In this document: positions 5,185 to 5,675 of the stretch, in pieces
Numbering within the stretch: the first letter of the stretch is position 1
How the letters are laid out: the number at the start of each line of letters is the position of its first letter
From: Porticoccus sp.
Lineage (GTDB): Bacteria; Pseudomonadota; Gammaproteobacteria; Pseudomonadales; Porticoccaceae
DNA: 5,675 nucleotides
Direction of reading: 5' to 3'
NCBI GenBank assembly: GCA_011049795.1
Contig: DRHD01000132.1
Span: 1-5,675 of the forward strand
Program-made: the position numbers and the translations under genes
The notes under the pieces: generated by a model
What the model saw: only the letters and a program-made list of their open reading frames with translations
Databases searched by the model: none
What the model was told of the DNA's origin: nothing

Positions 5185-5201
5185 GCTAACTCATTGTTAG
5201 C
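5185..5201. repeat. Inverted repeat upstream of efp
   Basis: GCTAAC (5185-5190) and GTTAGC (5196-5201) are perfect complements around TCATT, 36 bp upstream of the efp ATG. On the minus strand TTGCTA (5203-5198) could be a -35, with a poor AT-rich -10 (TAAATA, 5180-5175) 17 nt later, so the repeat may cover the efp promoter as an operator. The promoter assignment is weak. Confidence 0.4.
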
Positions 5202-5238
5202 AAAGGATTTTTAACTATGCTGACAGTTTCTTGCCAGT

Positions 5239-5265
5239 CTTGTCCCAGTGCAAAACTTGTCTCAA
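5239..5265. repeat. Short direct repeats CTTGTCYCA between efp and integrase
   Basis: CTTGTCCCAG (5239-5248) and CTTGTCTCAA (5256-5265) repeat with a 17-bp period and share eight of the first nine bases. They lie in the non-coding gap between efp and the right integrase. They may be integrase arm sites or regulator sites, or may be chance. Confidence 0.35.
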
Positions 5266-5279
5266 CTGAGCCTAATTGT

Positions 5280-5299
5280 GGTCACTCTACGGTCACTCT
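5280..5299. repeat. Tandem 9-bp direct repeat GGTCACTCT
   Basis: GGTCACTCT occurs at 5280-5288 and again at 5291-5299, an 11-bp period that puts both copies on the same face of the helix. They stand about 90 bp upstream of the integrase start. Tyrosine integrases with an arm-binding domain recognise short direct repeats near their gene, so these are candidate arm sites; autoregulatory sites for the integrase promoter are an alternative. A TATAAA (5308-5313) just downstream might be a -10. Confidence 0.45.
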
Positions 5300-5348
5300 C
5301 CAAGTCGTATAAATACCTCTGAAACCCACTGAATGGGTCAACAGAACA

Positions 5349-5373
5349 CTCAGACATTAAATATGTTGCTGAG
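5349..5373 (+). repeat. Hairpin in the integrase leader
   Basis: CTCAG-ACAT (5349-5357) pairs with ATGT and CTGAG (5363-5366 and 5369-5373) around a TAAAT loop with a TG bulge, nine base pairs in all. It ends 5 nt before the Shine-Dalgarno of the integrase, so it would be in the mRNA leader if transcription starts upstream. A smaller stem, ACCCA/TGGGT, lies at 5324-5338. Confidence 0.4.
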
Positions 5374-5378
5374 TATAC

Positions 5379-5383
5379 AGGAG
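5379..5383 (+). promoter_or_regulatory. Shine-Dalgarno deciding the TTG start of the right integrase
   Basis: AGGAG lies 7 nt before TTG 5391. An in-frame TGA at 5370-5372 rules out starts further upstream, so the TTG is the best start codon. Confidence 0.8.
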
Positions 5384-5390
5384 ACTAGCT

Positions 5391-5675
5391 TTGAATTTAA
5401 CCGATGCAACACTACGTAAGTGGCTATTAAGCGACCGTAAGAAAAATGAAAGCCTCAAATGCAATAAGATTGGTGGCTTTCATATCCGAGTCAACCAAGA
5501 CTCCCCCAAGGGAGATATAGCACCGGCTTCCTACCGCGTAAAATTCCGAGTGAATGGCGTATTTCAACGCACCCCTACTATTGGCAAATACGGGGAAATC
5601 AAACTGGCAAAAGCGCGCGCACAAGCTGGACTTCTCAAAGCCCAAGCTAAGTCTGGCATAGACAAGGTAGAGGAG
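5391..5675 (+). CDS. Tyrosine integrase, DUF4102 arm-domain (P4-like) type, N-terminal part
   Basis: The frame is open to the right edge, showing 95 residues without a stop. It begins MNLTDATLRKWLLSDRKK with a TTG start. The region FHIRVNQDSP, then SYRVKFRVNGVFQRTPTIGK (47-66) and YGEIKLAKARAQAG (67-80), matches the N-terminal arm-DNA-binding domain of P4-type integrases, where a three-stranded sheet with a basic ...R-x-x-x-x-IGKY... turn is followed by an AR-rich helix. The SAM-like core-binding domain and the catalytic domain with its Tyr lie outside the window. Such enzymes insert prophages and genomic islands. Their genes usually sit next to the attachment site, so one boundary of an island may lie in 5150-5390, upstream of efp. 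It is not closely similar in visible sequence to the left integrase. Confidence 0.88.
   Translation, partial: MNLTDATLRKWLLSDRKKNESLKCNKIGGFHIRVNQDSPKGDIAPASYRVKFRVNGVFQRTPTIGKYGEIKLAKARAQAGLLKAQAKSGIDKVEE

Noticed and set aside
5150..5390. tRNA gene or CRISPR repeats as integration target upstream of efp
   Set aside because: No cloverleaf or TPsiC-like arm could be found, and the direct repeats are too short and too few for a CRISPR array.
5427..5645. Minus-strand 72-codon open frame
   Set aside because: It is antisense to the right integrase, whose arm-domain sequence and Shine-Dalgarno are convincing.

Overview
The window looks like gammaproteobacterial chromosome. The main evidence is an efp-epmA pair: elongation factor P with a modifiable Lys34 and its beta-lysine ligase EpmA, an arrangement typical of gammaproteobacteria. 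A VOC-fold enzyme lies convergent to this pair. The species cannot be named from the sequence; a marine or environmental lineage is only a guess. Around this housekeeping core the DNA is accessory: two unrelated tyrosine recombinases cut by the window edges, a BrnT/BrnA toxin-antitoxin module, and a complete insertion sequence.

Layout, left to right. Positions 1-445 (minus) hold the N-terminal 148 residues of a short tyrosine recombinase. Positions 446-593 are a hairpin-rich intergenic region. A consensus-like promoter (594-621) overlaps two CAATGTA repeats one helical turn apart and drives brnT-brnA (628-1130), which overlap by ATGA; the promoter geometry predicts a nearly leaderless brnT mRNA. 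At 1172-3025 sits an intact 1,854-bp IS4-family element with perfect 21-bp terminal inverted repeats and a perfect 10-bp target duplication (CCCACAACAC). It carries a full-length YREK transposase (minus) and, divergently, a small DUF6788-like Cys-rich protein gene (plus). The two are separated by a 19-bp perfect palindrome in which both predicted promoters overlap.

The IS interrupted a pre-existing structured, non-coding stretch. Joining 1131-1171 to 3036-3106 restores a run of hairpins, and the insertion point is at the base of one of them. Next come a VOC-family gene (3140-3538, plus), then epmA (3566-4534, minus) and efp (4580-5149, minus), transcribed efp to epmA with a 45-nt gap. Upstream of efp, 5150-5390 is non-coding with an inverted repeat near efp, two kinds of short direct repeat and a hairpin. 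The window closes in the first 95 codons of a second tyrosine recombinase, of the DUF4102 arm-domain (P4-like) type, starting at a TTG with a strong Shine-Dalgarno.

In function, EpmA modifies EF-P so that ribosomes can pass polyproline stretches. The other modules are independent selfish or stabilising elements. The two integrases suggest that mobile DNA has inserted on both sides of the VOC-epmA-efp block. The most unusual points are the IS with its divergent DUF6788 passenger and shared palindrome, the hairpin array it disrupted, and the integrase sitting directly upstream of efp.
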